Below are positions 1 to 6,121 of a stretch of DNA of 11,027 nt, one piece after another. The position numbers and the translations under genes are program-made. The notes beneath the pieces were generated by a model. It did no database searches. It saw nothing but the letters and a program-made list of their open reading frames with translations, and was not told the origin of the DNA. The stretch is from Trueperaceae bacterium (GTDB lineage Bacteria; Deinococcota; Deinococci; Deinococcales; Trueperaceae). Where the stretch lies: NCBI GenBank assembly GCA_029210865.1, contig JARGGE010000055.1, forward strand, positions 1 to 11,027, given 5' to 3'. The stretch's first letter is position 1. Each line of letters opens with the position of its first letter.

Positions 1-1242
1 GACGGCGGTGAGCCCGGCGGTCGCGACCGCCAGAGCGACGGGCGCGCGGACGCGCCCCCGCACGAAGAAGGGGCGCAGCAGGAAGTTGACCCAGCCCGAC
101 GCCGTGAGGGCAGCGCCGAGGGGCGCCAGCGCGGCCACCGCCAGCGCGATGGCCTGGTCCTGACCCGCGGCGGGGCGCAGGAACTCGAACAGCACCCGGA
201 CCGCCGGCTCGGCGAAGAGCGCCATCGCCACCCCCGCCGGCACCGTGAGGGTCGCGATGAAGCGCGCGCCCCCCTCGAGCGCCCCCCGGAAGCCGTCGGC
301 GTCGCCGTCGGCGGCGCAGCGGCCGAGGCGGGCGTAGAAGGCGACCGCCGGGCTGATCGCCCCCAGGCCGAGCGCGAGCGCGAAGAGCATCGACGCGAGC
401 GCGTACCCGGTCACCGCGCCGGCGGGGAAGAGCGCCTCGTTCGACACCAGCCGCTGGGCGACCACGTTGAGCACCTGGCGGGCGCCCGTCGTGAAGGCGA
501 ACGGCCCCATCAGCGCCAACGCTGCGGGCATCGCCACGTGCCACCAGCGCCACTGCGGGAGCAAGCCCGCGCGCGCCAGCGCCGGCACCTGCACCGCCGC
601 CTGCAGCACGCCACCGGCGACCACCCCGAGCGCCAGCGCCGCGGGCACGCCGGGGAAGGCGAGCATCGCGGCGATCGCCGCGAGGTTCAGGGCCACCGGC
701 GCCCAGGCGGGCGCCAGGAAGCGCTCCTCGGCCTGGAGCACCCCCATCGCCAGCGCCGCCAGGCTGATCGCGAGCAGCACCGGGAAGGTGAGGCGCAGGA
801 GCCGCACCGCCAGGTCGCGGTCGACGTTCGCGTCGGCGGCGAGGAGCAGGTCGACGATCCAGGGGGCCGCTGCGATCGCGGCGGCGAGGAGGAGCGCGTT
901 CACCAGCGTCAGCACGGCGAACATGGCGCCCGCGAACGCGCGCCGGTCGTCGCCGCGCAGCCGTTGCACCACCGGCACGAAGGCGTTGGTGAGCGCCCCC
1001 TCGGCGAGCAACTCGCGGAACAGGTTGGGCACGGCCCAGGCGATGCGGAAGGCGTCCGAGGCCCGCACCGGGAACAGCGCCACCACCAGCACCTCGCGGA
1101 GCAGGCCGGTGACGCGCGAGCCGAGCGTCCCGCCCATGTAGACGAGCGCCCCGCGCGCCGCGGAAGGCGGCGGCGGGGGCGCAGCAGGCGGCGGGCCCGG
1201 CGTGGGGCCCGGTGCCTGCGGAAGGGCGGGGGGATCGGTCAT
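1..1242 (-). CDS. murJ: Lipid II flippase MurJ (MviN family), 3' end cut by window edge
   Basis: Inner-membrane MOP-superfamily flippase that moves lipid-linked peptidoglycan precursor to the outer face of the membrane. About 414 codons are visible, through roughly the tenth or eleventh membrane segment; the stop lies outside the window. The N-terminal core matches MurJ: GSRVTGLLRE, then DAFRIAW, PNLFRELLAEGALTNAFVPV (residues about 41-91), including the family's conserved Arg43, Arg49, Asp63 and Arg76. Before this is a proline/alanine-rich cytoplasmic leader of about 30 residues, longer than in E. coli MurJ. The region aligning with E. coli TM8 (YYADRLMEFP) reads GYALASMLFAL around residues 279-289, with no arginine; Arg255 and Arg264 lie in the preceding segment. 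I chose the ATG at 1242; an in-frame ATG at 1254 is possible, and neither has a clear ribosome binding site. A TACCAT hexamer (1252-1257) lies 10 nt before the chosen start. The gene follows the ferredoxin gene by 77 bp on the same strand. Confidence 0.9.
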   Translation of the reverse strand, partial: MTDPPALPQAPGPTPGPPPAAPPPPPSAARGALVYMGGTLGSRVTGLLREVLVVALFPVRASDAFRIAWAVPNLFRELLAEGALTNAFVPVVQRLRGDDRRAFAGAMFAVLTLVNALLLAAAIAAAPWIVDLLLAADANVDRDLAVRLLRLTFPVLLAISLAALAMGVLQAEERFLAPAWAPVALNLAAIAAMLAFPGVPAALALGVVAGGVLQAAVQVPALARAGLLPQWRWWHVAMPAALALMGPFAFTTGARQVLNVVAQRLVSNEALFPAGAVTGYALASMLFALALGLGAISPAVAFYARLGRCAADGDADGFRGALEGGARFIATLTVPAGVAMALFAEPAVRVLFEFLRPAAGQDQAIALAVAALAPLGAALTASGWVNFLLRPFFVRGRVRAPVALAVATAGLTAV

Positions 1243-1274
1243 GCCGGGCGCCATGGTAGCGCGCCCGACGCCGC

Positions 1275-1331
1275 GCTCAGCCGGCCGCAGCCTCAGCCAC
1301 GAACGCGGCGCGCGGCGGCTCAGCCGGCCGC
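1275..1331. repeat. 14-bp direct repeat spanning the ferredoxin stop
   Basis: GCTCAGCCGGCCGC occurs at 1275-1288 and again at 1318-1331, 43 bp apart. The second copy contains the ferredoxin stop codon and last codons; the first lies in the gap before murJ. It could be a remnant of a local duplication of the gene's 3' end. No role is evident. Confidence 0.5.
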
Positions 1332-1721
1332 GACCTCGGCCTCGAGCGTGGCGCGGTCGAAGCGTTCCACCTCGGGGACGAGGTCGGCACCGACCTCTGG
1401 CCCGGTGTCGGGCCAGCCCTCGGTCTGCTTGGTCTTGAGCACGCGCATCGTCATGTCGCCCTCGACGAGGACCTGGCAGGAGAGCCGGACCGGCTCGGCC
1501 GCCCCCTCGGGGGCCAGCAGGCCGGCGCCCTGGAGCTTGAGGAACTCGGCGCGGGTGTAGGTGGCGGGGGCGCCTGCTTCGACGGCGACGCGGCAGGTGG
1601 TGCAGCGGGCCTTGCCGCCGCAGCGGTGGCCGATGTCGATCCCGAGCGCTTCGATGGCGAGCACCAGGCGGGTGCCGGCATCGACCTCGATGCTGCGTCC
1701 GTCGGCGGTGATGGTGGGCAT
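1320..1721 (-). CDS. [2Fe-2S] ferredoxin
   Basis: Small soluble electron carrier of 133 residues with a β-grasp [2Fe-2S] domain. Cys34, Cys40 and Cys43 form C-X5-C-X2-C in the stretch HRCGGKARCTTCRV, and Cys82 in LSCQV is the fourth ligand. The start MPTITADGR is followed directly by the ubiquitin-like fold, so little sequence precedes the domain. The CGGKARCTTCRV wording resembles ferredoxins I recall from Thermus and Deinococcus relatives. A tail of about 40 residues after the fold is acidic and of unknown role. The ATG is fixed by a strong Shine-Dalgarno GAGGAGG ending 6 nt upstream; an in-frame upstream extension to 1853 exists but would run through the preceding gene's 3' end. It lies between the MFS transporter and murJ on the same strand; no redox partner gene adjoins it, so its physiological partner is unknown. 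Confidence 0.9.
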   Translation of the reverse strand: MPTITADGRSIEVDAGTRLVLAIEALGIDIGHRCGGKARCTTCRVAVEAGAPATYTRAEFLKLQGAGLLAPEGAAEPVRLSCQVLVEGDMTMRVLKTKQTEGWPDTGPEVGADLVPEVERFDRATLEAEVAAG

Positions 1722-1727
1722 GGGTGT

Positions 1728-1734
1728 CCTCCTC
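1728..1734 (-). promoter_or_regulatory. Strong Shine-Dalgarno of the ferredoxin gene
   Basis: On the minus strand the heptamer GAGGAGG stands 6 nt before the ferredoxin ATG. It is the only textbook ribosome binding site among the visible starts and decides the start over an in-frame upstream extension. Confidence 0.85.
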
Positions 1735-1746
1735 GTACGACCCAGA

Positions 1747-1752
1747 AGGCTA
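1747..1752 (-). promoter_or_regulatory. Possible -10 hexamer for the ferredoxin gene
   Basis: TAGCCT on the minus strand fits TANNNT. Initiation about 7 nt downstream would give a leader of roughly 19 nt carrying the Shine-Dalgarno, so this gene would be leadered, unlike several neighbours. No -35 element is evident. Confidence 0.4.
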
Positions 1753-1775
1753 CCCGGCGTCGCGGCCCGAGTTCG

Positions 1776-1801
1776 GGTGCCCGATGACGGTCTCGGGCAC
1801 C
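1776..1801 (-). terminator. Hairpin after the MFS gene, candidate terminator
   Basis: The 9-bp perfect inverted repeat GGTGCCCGA / TCGGGCACC encloses 8 nt in the gap between the MFS stop (1837) and the ferredoxin start. There is no T-run on either side, so it is not a canonical intrinsic terminator. A further CCCGA/TCGGG pair at 1766-1777 could form a competing small hairpin. It may equally be an RNA-stabilising structure. Confidence 0.4.
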
Positions 1802-1836
1802 GCGGCGCCCGCACCGCGCTCCGCACCGCCGCGTCG

Positions 1837-3138
1837 TCAACCGCGGGGTGCACGCCCCTTCGGCGGCGTCGCCAACACGAAGGCCACCGATCCGAGCGCG
1901 GCGAGCGCGGCGAGCGCGGTGAAGCCCCAGCGGTAATCGCCGAAGACGTCGGCCAGCACGCCGGCGATGACCGGGCCCGCCAGCTGGCCGCCCATGATGA
2001 TCAGCGCCGACGCGCCCATGATCGAGGCGAAGTGCGTCGCCCCGAAGTAGTCGGCCCGCATCGCGCCCATGAGCGGCCCGCGGCTGCCCCACGCCCAACC
2101 GTGGAGCAGCACGAAGGCCACGACCCCCCACCAGCCCGGCACCCAGGCGAGCGAAAGCAGCGCCGCCGCGTGCGAGAACATCGCGACCTGGGCCACGCGG
2201 CGCTTGGGGAAGCGATCGCCGATCGCCCCGCCCACCACCTGCGCCACGGCGGTGGTCGCCGTCAGCGCGGCCACCACGGTCGCGGCGGCCTGGAGCGAGA
2301 GGCCGACGCCCGACTCGAGGTGCGGCACCAGGTGGACGACGACCGCCGCGACGACGAGCAGCGCCGACCCGTGACCGACACCGATCGCCCAGAAGGCGCG
2401 GGTGCGCAGCGCCTGGCGCAGCGTGAAGTCGCGCGCCGGATCGCGCTCGGCGATCCTGGCACCGCCGTGGATCGCGTCCGGCAGACCGCCGGGACCGCCG
2501 TCGAGCTCCTGGCCGTAGCGCGCGGGGTCGCGCCGCAAGAGCGACGCGAGCGGCAGGCCGAGCACGGCGATCGCCACGCCCGAGGCCGCGAGCGTCGGAC
2601 GCCAACCGAAGGCGACGACCGACGCCGCCACGACCGGGACCAGTAGCCCGCCGATGCTCATCCCCAGGCTCATCAGCGACAGCGCCGTCGCCCGCCGCCG
2701 GTGGAACCAGGGCACGATCGCGCTCGTGAGGGTGAGGAAGCCCGACAGCGCGACGCCGACGCCGGTCACGGCCATCGCGGCGGTGAAGGCCGCGAGCGTG
2801 GTCACCTGCGACGCCGTGACCAGCCCGGTCCCGAAGACGACGACGCCGACGGCCGCGACCCTGCGGGCCCCGAGCCGCTCGAGCAACCAGCCCTGCACCG
2901 GGCCCATCAGGCCACCGAGGAGCTGCACCAGCGCGTACCCGGACGCGATCGCCGCGGCGCTCCACCCCAACTCGCTCGTCAGCGCCACCACGTAGAGGCC
3001 GAAGGCCTGCGAGAAGAGCATCGCCTGGAGCCCTTGCAGCCCCATCGCGCCGCCCACCACGGACCAGCCGTAGAAGGGGCGACGAGCGAGATCGGCGGGC
3101 ACGGCCCCATCAGAGCACGGGGGGGTAGCGTGGGGCAT
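1837..3138 (-). CDS. MFS transporter, monocarboxylate/oxalate-formate antiporter-like
   Basis: Twelve-helix major facilitator carrier of 433 residues, in the usual 400-450 range, acting in the cytoplasmic membrane. The opening FYGWSVVGGAMGLQ (22-35) followed by a helix ending FGLYVVAL is typical of the branch containing OxlT-like and monocarboxylate-type MFS proteins. The loop between helices 2 and 3 has GWLLERLGARR (83-93), a motif-A variant, echoed in the second half by GGAIGDRFPKRR (303-314). A charged central loop (about 202-240) separates the two six-helix halves. The substrate cannot be read from sequence; an organic anion is a family-based guess. The ATG at 3138 overlaps the ATG of the divergent aldo/keto reductase by 2 nt and has only a weak GGTGG upstream. 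A GTG at 3102 (residue 13) would remove the overlap and keep the whole membrane domain, so the start is uncertain. Confidence 0.88.
   Translation of the reverse strand: MPHATPPCSDGAVPADLARRPFYGWSVVGGAMGLQGLQAMLFSQAFGLYVVALTSELGWSAAAIASGYALVQLLGGLMGPVQGWLLERLGARRVAAVGVVVFGTGLVTASQVTTLAAFTAAMAVTGVGVALSGFLTLTSAIVPWFHRRRATALSLMSLGMSIGGLLVPVVAASVVAFGWRPTLAASGVAIAVLGLPLASLLRRDPARYGQELDGGPGGLPDAIHGGARIAERDPARDFTLRQALRTRAFWAIGVGHGSALLVVAAVVVHLVPHLESGVGLSLQAAATVVAALTATTAVAQVVGGAIGDRFPKRRVAQVAMFSHAAALLSLAWVPGWWGVVAFVLLHGWAWGSRGPLMGAMRADYFGATHFASIMGASALIIMGGQLAGPVIAGVLADVFGDYRWGFTALAALAALGSVAFVLATPPKGRAPRG
3126..3131 (+). promoter_or_regulatory. TANNNT -10 element, leaderless aldo/keto reductase gene
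   Basis: TAGCGT stands 5 nt before the ATG at 3137. With initiation about 6-7 nt after the hexamer the transcript would begin at or next to the start codon. It lies inside the first codons of the divergent MFS gene if that gene starts at 3138. No -35 consensus is recognisable. Confidence 0.5.
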
Positions 3139-3949
3139 GATCCACCGTGAGCATCAGGGAACGGCAGTGCCGGCGCTCGGCCTCGGCACCTGGGAACTCA
3201 CCGGCGACGCCTGCGCGCGCGCTGTCGAGCACGCGTTGGCGCTGGGCTACCGGCACCTCGACACCGCGCAGGGCTACGGCAACGAGGCGGAGGTGGGCGC
3301 CGGGCTGCGGCGCTCCGGCGTGCCGCGCGATCAGGTCTTCATGACCACCAAGGTGCGGCCGCGGAACTTCGAGCCCGCGCTGCTCGGACCCAGCGTCGAG
3401 GGGAGCCTGGCGGCGTTGGCCGTCGACCACGTCGACCTGTTGCTGCTGCACTGGCCGCGCACCGACGTGCCGCTCGAGGACACGCTCGGCGCGTTGCACG
3501 CGGTGCGCGAGCGGGGCCTGACGCGCCATGTGGGCGTCAGCAACTTCGCCCCCTCGTGGGTGGCGCGCGCGGTGGCGACCGGGCCGATCTTCACGAACCA
3601 GGTGGAGTACCACCCGTTCCTGTCGCAGGAGGCGCTGCTGCGCCGGGCCGAGGACCTCGACCTGCTGCTCACCGCCTACGCGCCCGTGGCCCGCGGCGCG
3701 GTGGACGACGACCCCGTGCTGCAGGCGATCGGCGCCGCGCACGGCAAGAGCCCCGCGCAGGTGGCGCTGCGCTGGCTGGTGCAGCAGCCGCGGGTGCTGG
3801 CGATCCCCAAGGCGGCCTCGCCCGAGCACCAGCGTGCCAACCTCGAGATCTTCGACTTCGCGCTGTCGGACGACGAGATGGCGCGGATCCACGCCCTCGA
3901 CCGCGGGATGCGGCTGGTGGACGACGTCGACGTCGACTGGGAGCGCTGA
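3137..3949 (+). CDS. Aldo/keto reductase family oxidoreductase
   Basis: NADPH-dependent carbonyl reductase of 270 residues with the (β/α)8 fold, close in length to 2,5-diketo-D-gluconate reductase-type members. It begins with the family signature GTAVPALGLGTWEL. The catalytic tetrad is complete: Asp42 and Tyr47 in HLDTAQGYGNE, Lys72 in TTKVRP, and His105 in LLLLHWPR. GVSNF follows in the middle, and IPKAASPEHQRANLEIFDF near the C terminus is the cofactor-phosphate binding segment. The physiological substrate cannot be named. The ATG at 3137 fits family starts and has a TANNNT hexamer 5 nt upstream; the nearby G-run is not a convincing Shine-Dalgarno. The gene is divergent from the MFS transporter and convergent with azlD, from which one base separates it, so it is probably transcribed alone. 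Confidence 0.92.
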   Translation: MIHREHQGTAVPALGLGTWELTGDACARAVEHALALGYRHLDTAQGYGNEAEVGAGLRRSGVPRDQVFMTTKVRPRNFEPALLGPSVEGSLAALAVDHVDLLLLHWPRTDVPLEDTLGALHAVRERGLTRHVGVSNFAPSWVARAVATGPIFTNQVEYHPFLSQEALLRRAEDLDLLLTAYAPVARGAVDDDPVLQAIGAAHGKSPAQVALRWLVQQPRVLAIPKAASPEHQRANLEIFDFALSDDEMARIHALDRGMRLVDDVDVDWER

Positions 3950-3950
3950 C

Positions 3951-4295
3951 TCAGCCCAGCAGCGCCTGCACGCCCCACAGCGTCGCCATCCCGAGCGCCA
4001 GCACCACCAGCATGTTGCGGGTGAGCAGCGCGGCCGCGACCCCGACCAGGCCCGCCGCCCAGCGCGGGGCCTGCTCGAGGACGTCGACGGCCTCGCCCGG
4101 CGCGACCTGGACGAAGGCGGGCGCGACGATCGCCGCGAGCACCGCAGCCGGCACGTAGTCGAGGGCGCGGCGGACCAGCGGCGGGATGCGGATGCGGTCG
4201 CCGAACACGAAGAAGCTGCCGCGCAGGGTCAGCGTCAGCGCCGCCATGGCGAGCAGCAGTGCCCACAGGGCGGCGGCGCCGGAGGCGCCGCTCAT
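3951..4295 (-). CDS. azlD: AzlD family branched-chain amino acid export subunit
   Basis: Small membrane protein of 114 residues, usual for AzlD, the partner of AzlC in a two-component exporter of branched-chain and related amino acids. Hydrophobic segments are at about 8-24, 48-66, 78-91 and 95-113. The diagnostic block RRALDYVPAAVLAAIVAP (42-59) matches the family's L-x-YVPxAVLAAL-x-AP pattern. TRNMLVVLALGM near the C terminus also fits. The start codon overlaps the azlC stop as ATGA, so translation is probably coupled and the pair is one operon with azlC first. The stop is one base from the stop of the convergent aldo/keto reductase gene, leaving no room for a terminator. The exact amino acid exported is not determinable. 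Confidence 0.9.
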   Translation of the reverse strand: MSGASGAAALWALLLAMAALTLTLRGSFFVFGDRIRIPPLVRRALDYVPAAVLAAIVAPAFVQVAPGEAVDVLEQAPRWAAGLVGVAAALLTRNMLVVLALGMATLWGVQALLG

Positions 4296-5011
4296 CGCGA
4301 CCCCGCCCGGGGCTCGCGGCGACGATCCCGCAGGGCTTCCGCGGTGACCCCGGCCGCCAGGCCGGCGAAGGCGGCGAGGAGCAGGCCGAGGTTGAACGGC
4401 AGCGGCCGCGCCGCGATCGCGACGACCGCGCTCACGCCCCCCGCCCACCACACCGGACCGCGACCGCGCGCGAGCACGAGCACCCACAGCGTCAGGAACA
4501 CGAGCGGCACCGCGAACTCGAGCGACCAGGCGTCGGGCACCGCCGCGCCCACGAACACCCCGACGGTGGCGGCCGTCGTCCAGACGATCCACACCGGTAC
4601 CGAGACGCCCAGGTAGTAGGCGACCTTGGCGCCGCGCTCGGGCTTGGTGGCGTAGCGATGCGTGCTGAGGGCCATCGACTGGTCGGTCATCAGCGCGGCC
4701 ATCCACAGGCGCACCGGCCACGCGGGCCCGCGGACGTGCGGCGCCAGGGTCGCCGAGTAGAGCGCGAAGCGGAGGTTGAGGAGGAGCGTGGTCAGCAGGA
4801 TCACCGCGAACGGCGACCCCACCGCGAGCAGCTGCAGCGCCGCGAGCTGGGACGTGCCGGCGTACACGACGTAGCTCATCCCCACCGCGTGCGCGACCGG
4901 CAGCCCCACCTCGGCCGCCGACACGCCGGCCACCAGACCGAAGGGCGTGACCGCCAGCAGGATCGGGATCGCGTCGCGGAACCCTTCGAGCGCGCCGTCG
5001 CGGAAGGTCAT
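4292..5011 (-). CDS. azlC: AzlC family branched-chain amino acid export permease
   Basis: Main membrane subunit (239 residues) of the AzlCD exporter, corresponding to YgaZ in E. coli YgaZH. It starts FRDGALEGFRDAIPILLAVTPFGL, the family's N terminus. YAGTSQLAALQLL (50-62) and NLRFALYSATLAPH (79-92) are the strongest signatures; LMTDQSMAL (107-115) is the conserved third block. Several further hydrophobic segments run to about residue 222 before a basic tail. It acts with azlD, which starts inside its stop codon. No Lrp-type regulator gene is adjacent. The ATG at 5011 is preceded by TAACCT with a 6-nt gap and no Shine-Dalgarno, suggesting a leaderless operon transcript. Confidence 0.93.
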   Translation of the reverse strand: MTFRDGALEGFRDAIPILLAVTPFGLVAGVSAAEVGLPVAHAVGMSYVVYAGTSQLAALQLLAVGSPFAVILLTTLLLNLRFALYSATLAPHVRGPAWPVRLWMAALMTDQSMALSTHRYATKPERGAKVAYYLGVSVPVWIVWTTAATVGVFVGAAVPDAWSLEFAVPLVFLTLWVLVLARGRGPVWWAGGVSAVVAIAARPLPFNLGLLLAAFAGLAAGVTAEALRDRRREPRAGSR

Positions 5012-5017
5012 CGGCGG

Positions 5018-5023
5018 AGGTTA
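5018..5023 (-). promoter_or_regulatory. TANNNT -10 element, leaderless azlCD operon
   Basis: On the minus strand TAACCT is separated by exactly 6 nt (CCGCCG) from the azlC ATG. The purine-poor gap contains no ribosome binding site, so transcription probably begins at the start codon. Confidence 0.6.
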
Positions 5024-5042
5024 CCGCGGATGCGCGGACGCG

Positions 5043-5057
5043 CCGCACCGTGTGCGG
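5043..5057 (-). terminator. Short hairpin in the gap between the exported-protein gene and azlC
   Basis: CCGCAC/GTGCGG forms a perfect 6-bp stem with a 3-nt loop in the 94-bp gap after the stop at 5106. It has no T-run and also sits about 20 nt upstream of the azlC -10, so it could be a weak terminator, an operator, or chance in GC-rich DNA. Confidence 0.2.
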
Positions 5058-5105
5058 GGCTCGTCGACGACGAAGCGCGCCGCACCAGGCCGCGGACTCG
5101 AAGCG

Positions 5106-6095
5106 TCAGTAGCGCAGCGCCCGCCGCACCCAGGCGCAACCACCCCAGCGGAAGTCGACCTCGGCGGTCCCGGAGGCCTCGAGCACACGGCCGGTCAGAC
5201 GCTCGACGACGCTGCCGTCGTAGGCGACCACCACCGTCGCCAGGGCTCCATCCACGTCGCGCTCGACGACGCGCACCCGGTAGCGGAGGTCCCGGTAGAC
5301 GCTGCCGTAGGTGGCCGTCGCGTCGGCGACGAAGCGGCGCACCGTGGCGTCGATCGCGGCGTCGAGCTGGGCCGGATCGGGATCCCCTGCCACGCAGCGC
5401 CCCACCGCGGGGCGACCGTCCGGGGCCGCGTCGGCCGGCGCGGTCGAGCTCGACGGCGCCAGCCCGACCGCGAGGGCGTAGCTCACCCCCGCCGAGGCGT
5501 ACGGGACCATCTGGCGCGCGTCGAGCAGCGGGGTCCAAGCGACGCCCCCCTCGAGGTCGAGGCGCCACCGCTCGGCGATCGGCACGTGTGCGCCCACCGC
5601 CACGTGCGGCGTGATGCGACCGGCGTAGAAGTCGGCGCCCGCAGCGAGGTACGTCGGCACCGGCCACGGCACCGGGGGGTACGCCCGCGCCTGCAGCCCC
5701 ACGGCGAGGCCGGCCGTCCCCCACGCGACGTGGGCGGCCGCGCCCACCGCGCCGGCCTGGACCGATGCGATGGCCCCGGCGGTGCGGTAGGCGGGGAACC
5801 CGAACGCCACCCCGAACGAGGCGGCGGCGGGCACCTCGGTCACGCGCACCTCGTCGCCAGCGAGATCGGCGTTCGTCTCCGCGCCGGCACCCTCGGCGGC
5901 CGCCTCCGCCACGGGGTCGGCGGCAGCCTCCACCGGAGCTTGGGCGAGCCCCCACGGGAGCACGATCGCCAGGAGCAGCGCGCCGATCGCGGGACCGAGG
6001 GTCCGCATCCGGCGCGGCCGCCGCCCGCCGACGTGGTCAGGCCGAGCGTCCGCGAGGGTCGGCCGCGGTTCGAGCCCGGTCTCGAAAGGGTTCAT
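5106..6095 (-). CDS. Exported two-domain protein: β-barrel-like N-terminal part, C-terminal domain of unknown function
   Basis: I do not recognise this 329-residue protein. A hydrophobic segment (about 33-49, PAIGALLLAIVLPWG) ending in LAQA looks like a signal peptide cleaved near residue 53, preceded by an unusually long arginine-rich leader (RRPRRMR, 25-31). Residues 54-90 are Ala/Glu/Asp-rich and low in complexity. Residues about 91-211 alternate small and hydrophobic residues with turns, ending YASAGVSYALAVGLA, like a small outer-membrane β-barrel. A Ser/Pro/Ala linker (212-230) leads to a compact C-terminal domain (233-329), with one predicted helix and several strands, whose Cys234 and Cys320 could form a disulfide. 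The start at 6095 is backed by a TANNNT hexamer 6 nt upstream; ATG at 6008 would give a more ordinary signal peptide. It lies 26 bp after the CinA-like/nucleotidyltransferase gene but seems to have its own promoter. Confidence 0.75.
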   Translation of the reverse strand: MNPFETGLEPRPTLADARPDHVGGRRPRRMRTLGPAIGALLLAIVLPWGLAQAPVEAAADPVAEAAAEGAGAETNADLAGDEVRVTEVPAAASFGVAFGFPAYRTAGAIASVQAGAVGAAAHVAWGTAGLAVGLQARAYPPVPWPVPTYLAAGADFYAGRITPHVAVGAHVPIAERWRLDLEGGVAWTPLLDARQMVPYASAGVSYALAVGLAPSSSTAPADAAPDGRPAVGRCVAGDPDPAQLDAAIDATVRRFVADATATYGSVYRDLRYRVRVVERDVDGALATVVVAYDGSVVERLTGRVLEASGTAEVDFRWGGCAWVRRALRY

Positions 6096-6101
6096 GGCCG
6101 C

Positions 6102-6107
6102 AGGGTA
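6102..6107 (-). promoter_or_regulatory. TANNNT -10 element before the exported-protein gene
   Basis: TACCCT on the minus strand stands exactly 6 nt before the ATG at 6095, inside the 26-bp gap behind the upstream gene. It supports a leaderless internal transcript and the upstream choice of start codon. Confidence 0.55.
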
Positions 6108-6121
6108 ACGCGGACGCGGCG

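Noticed and set aside
538..1560. Plus-strand open frame of 340 codons opposite murJ and the ferredoxin gene
   Set aside because: Arg/His-rich antisense shadow; the opposite strand encodes recognisable MurJ and ferredoxin proteins.
1451..2965. Minus-strand frame of about 500 codons covering parts of the MFS and ferredoxin genes
   Set aside because: Frame-shifted reading of the same strand; only the other frames carry the transporter and [2Fe-2S] motifs.
3121..3136. G-run before the aldo/keto reductase start as a Shine-Dalgarno
   Set aside because: The run lacks the GGAGG core and is interrupted by TAGCGT, which fits the leaderless pattern of neighbouring genes better.
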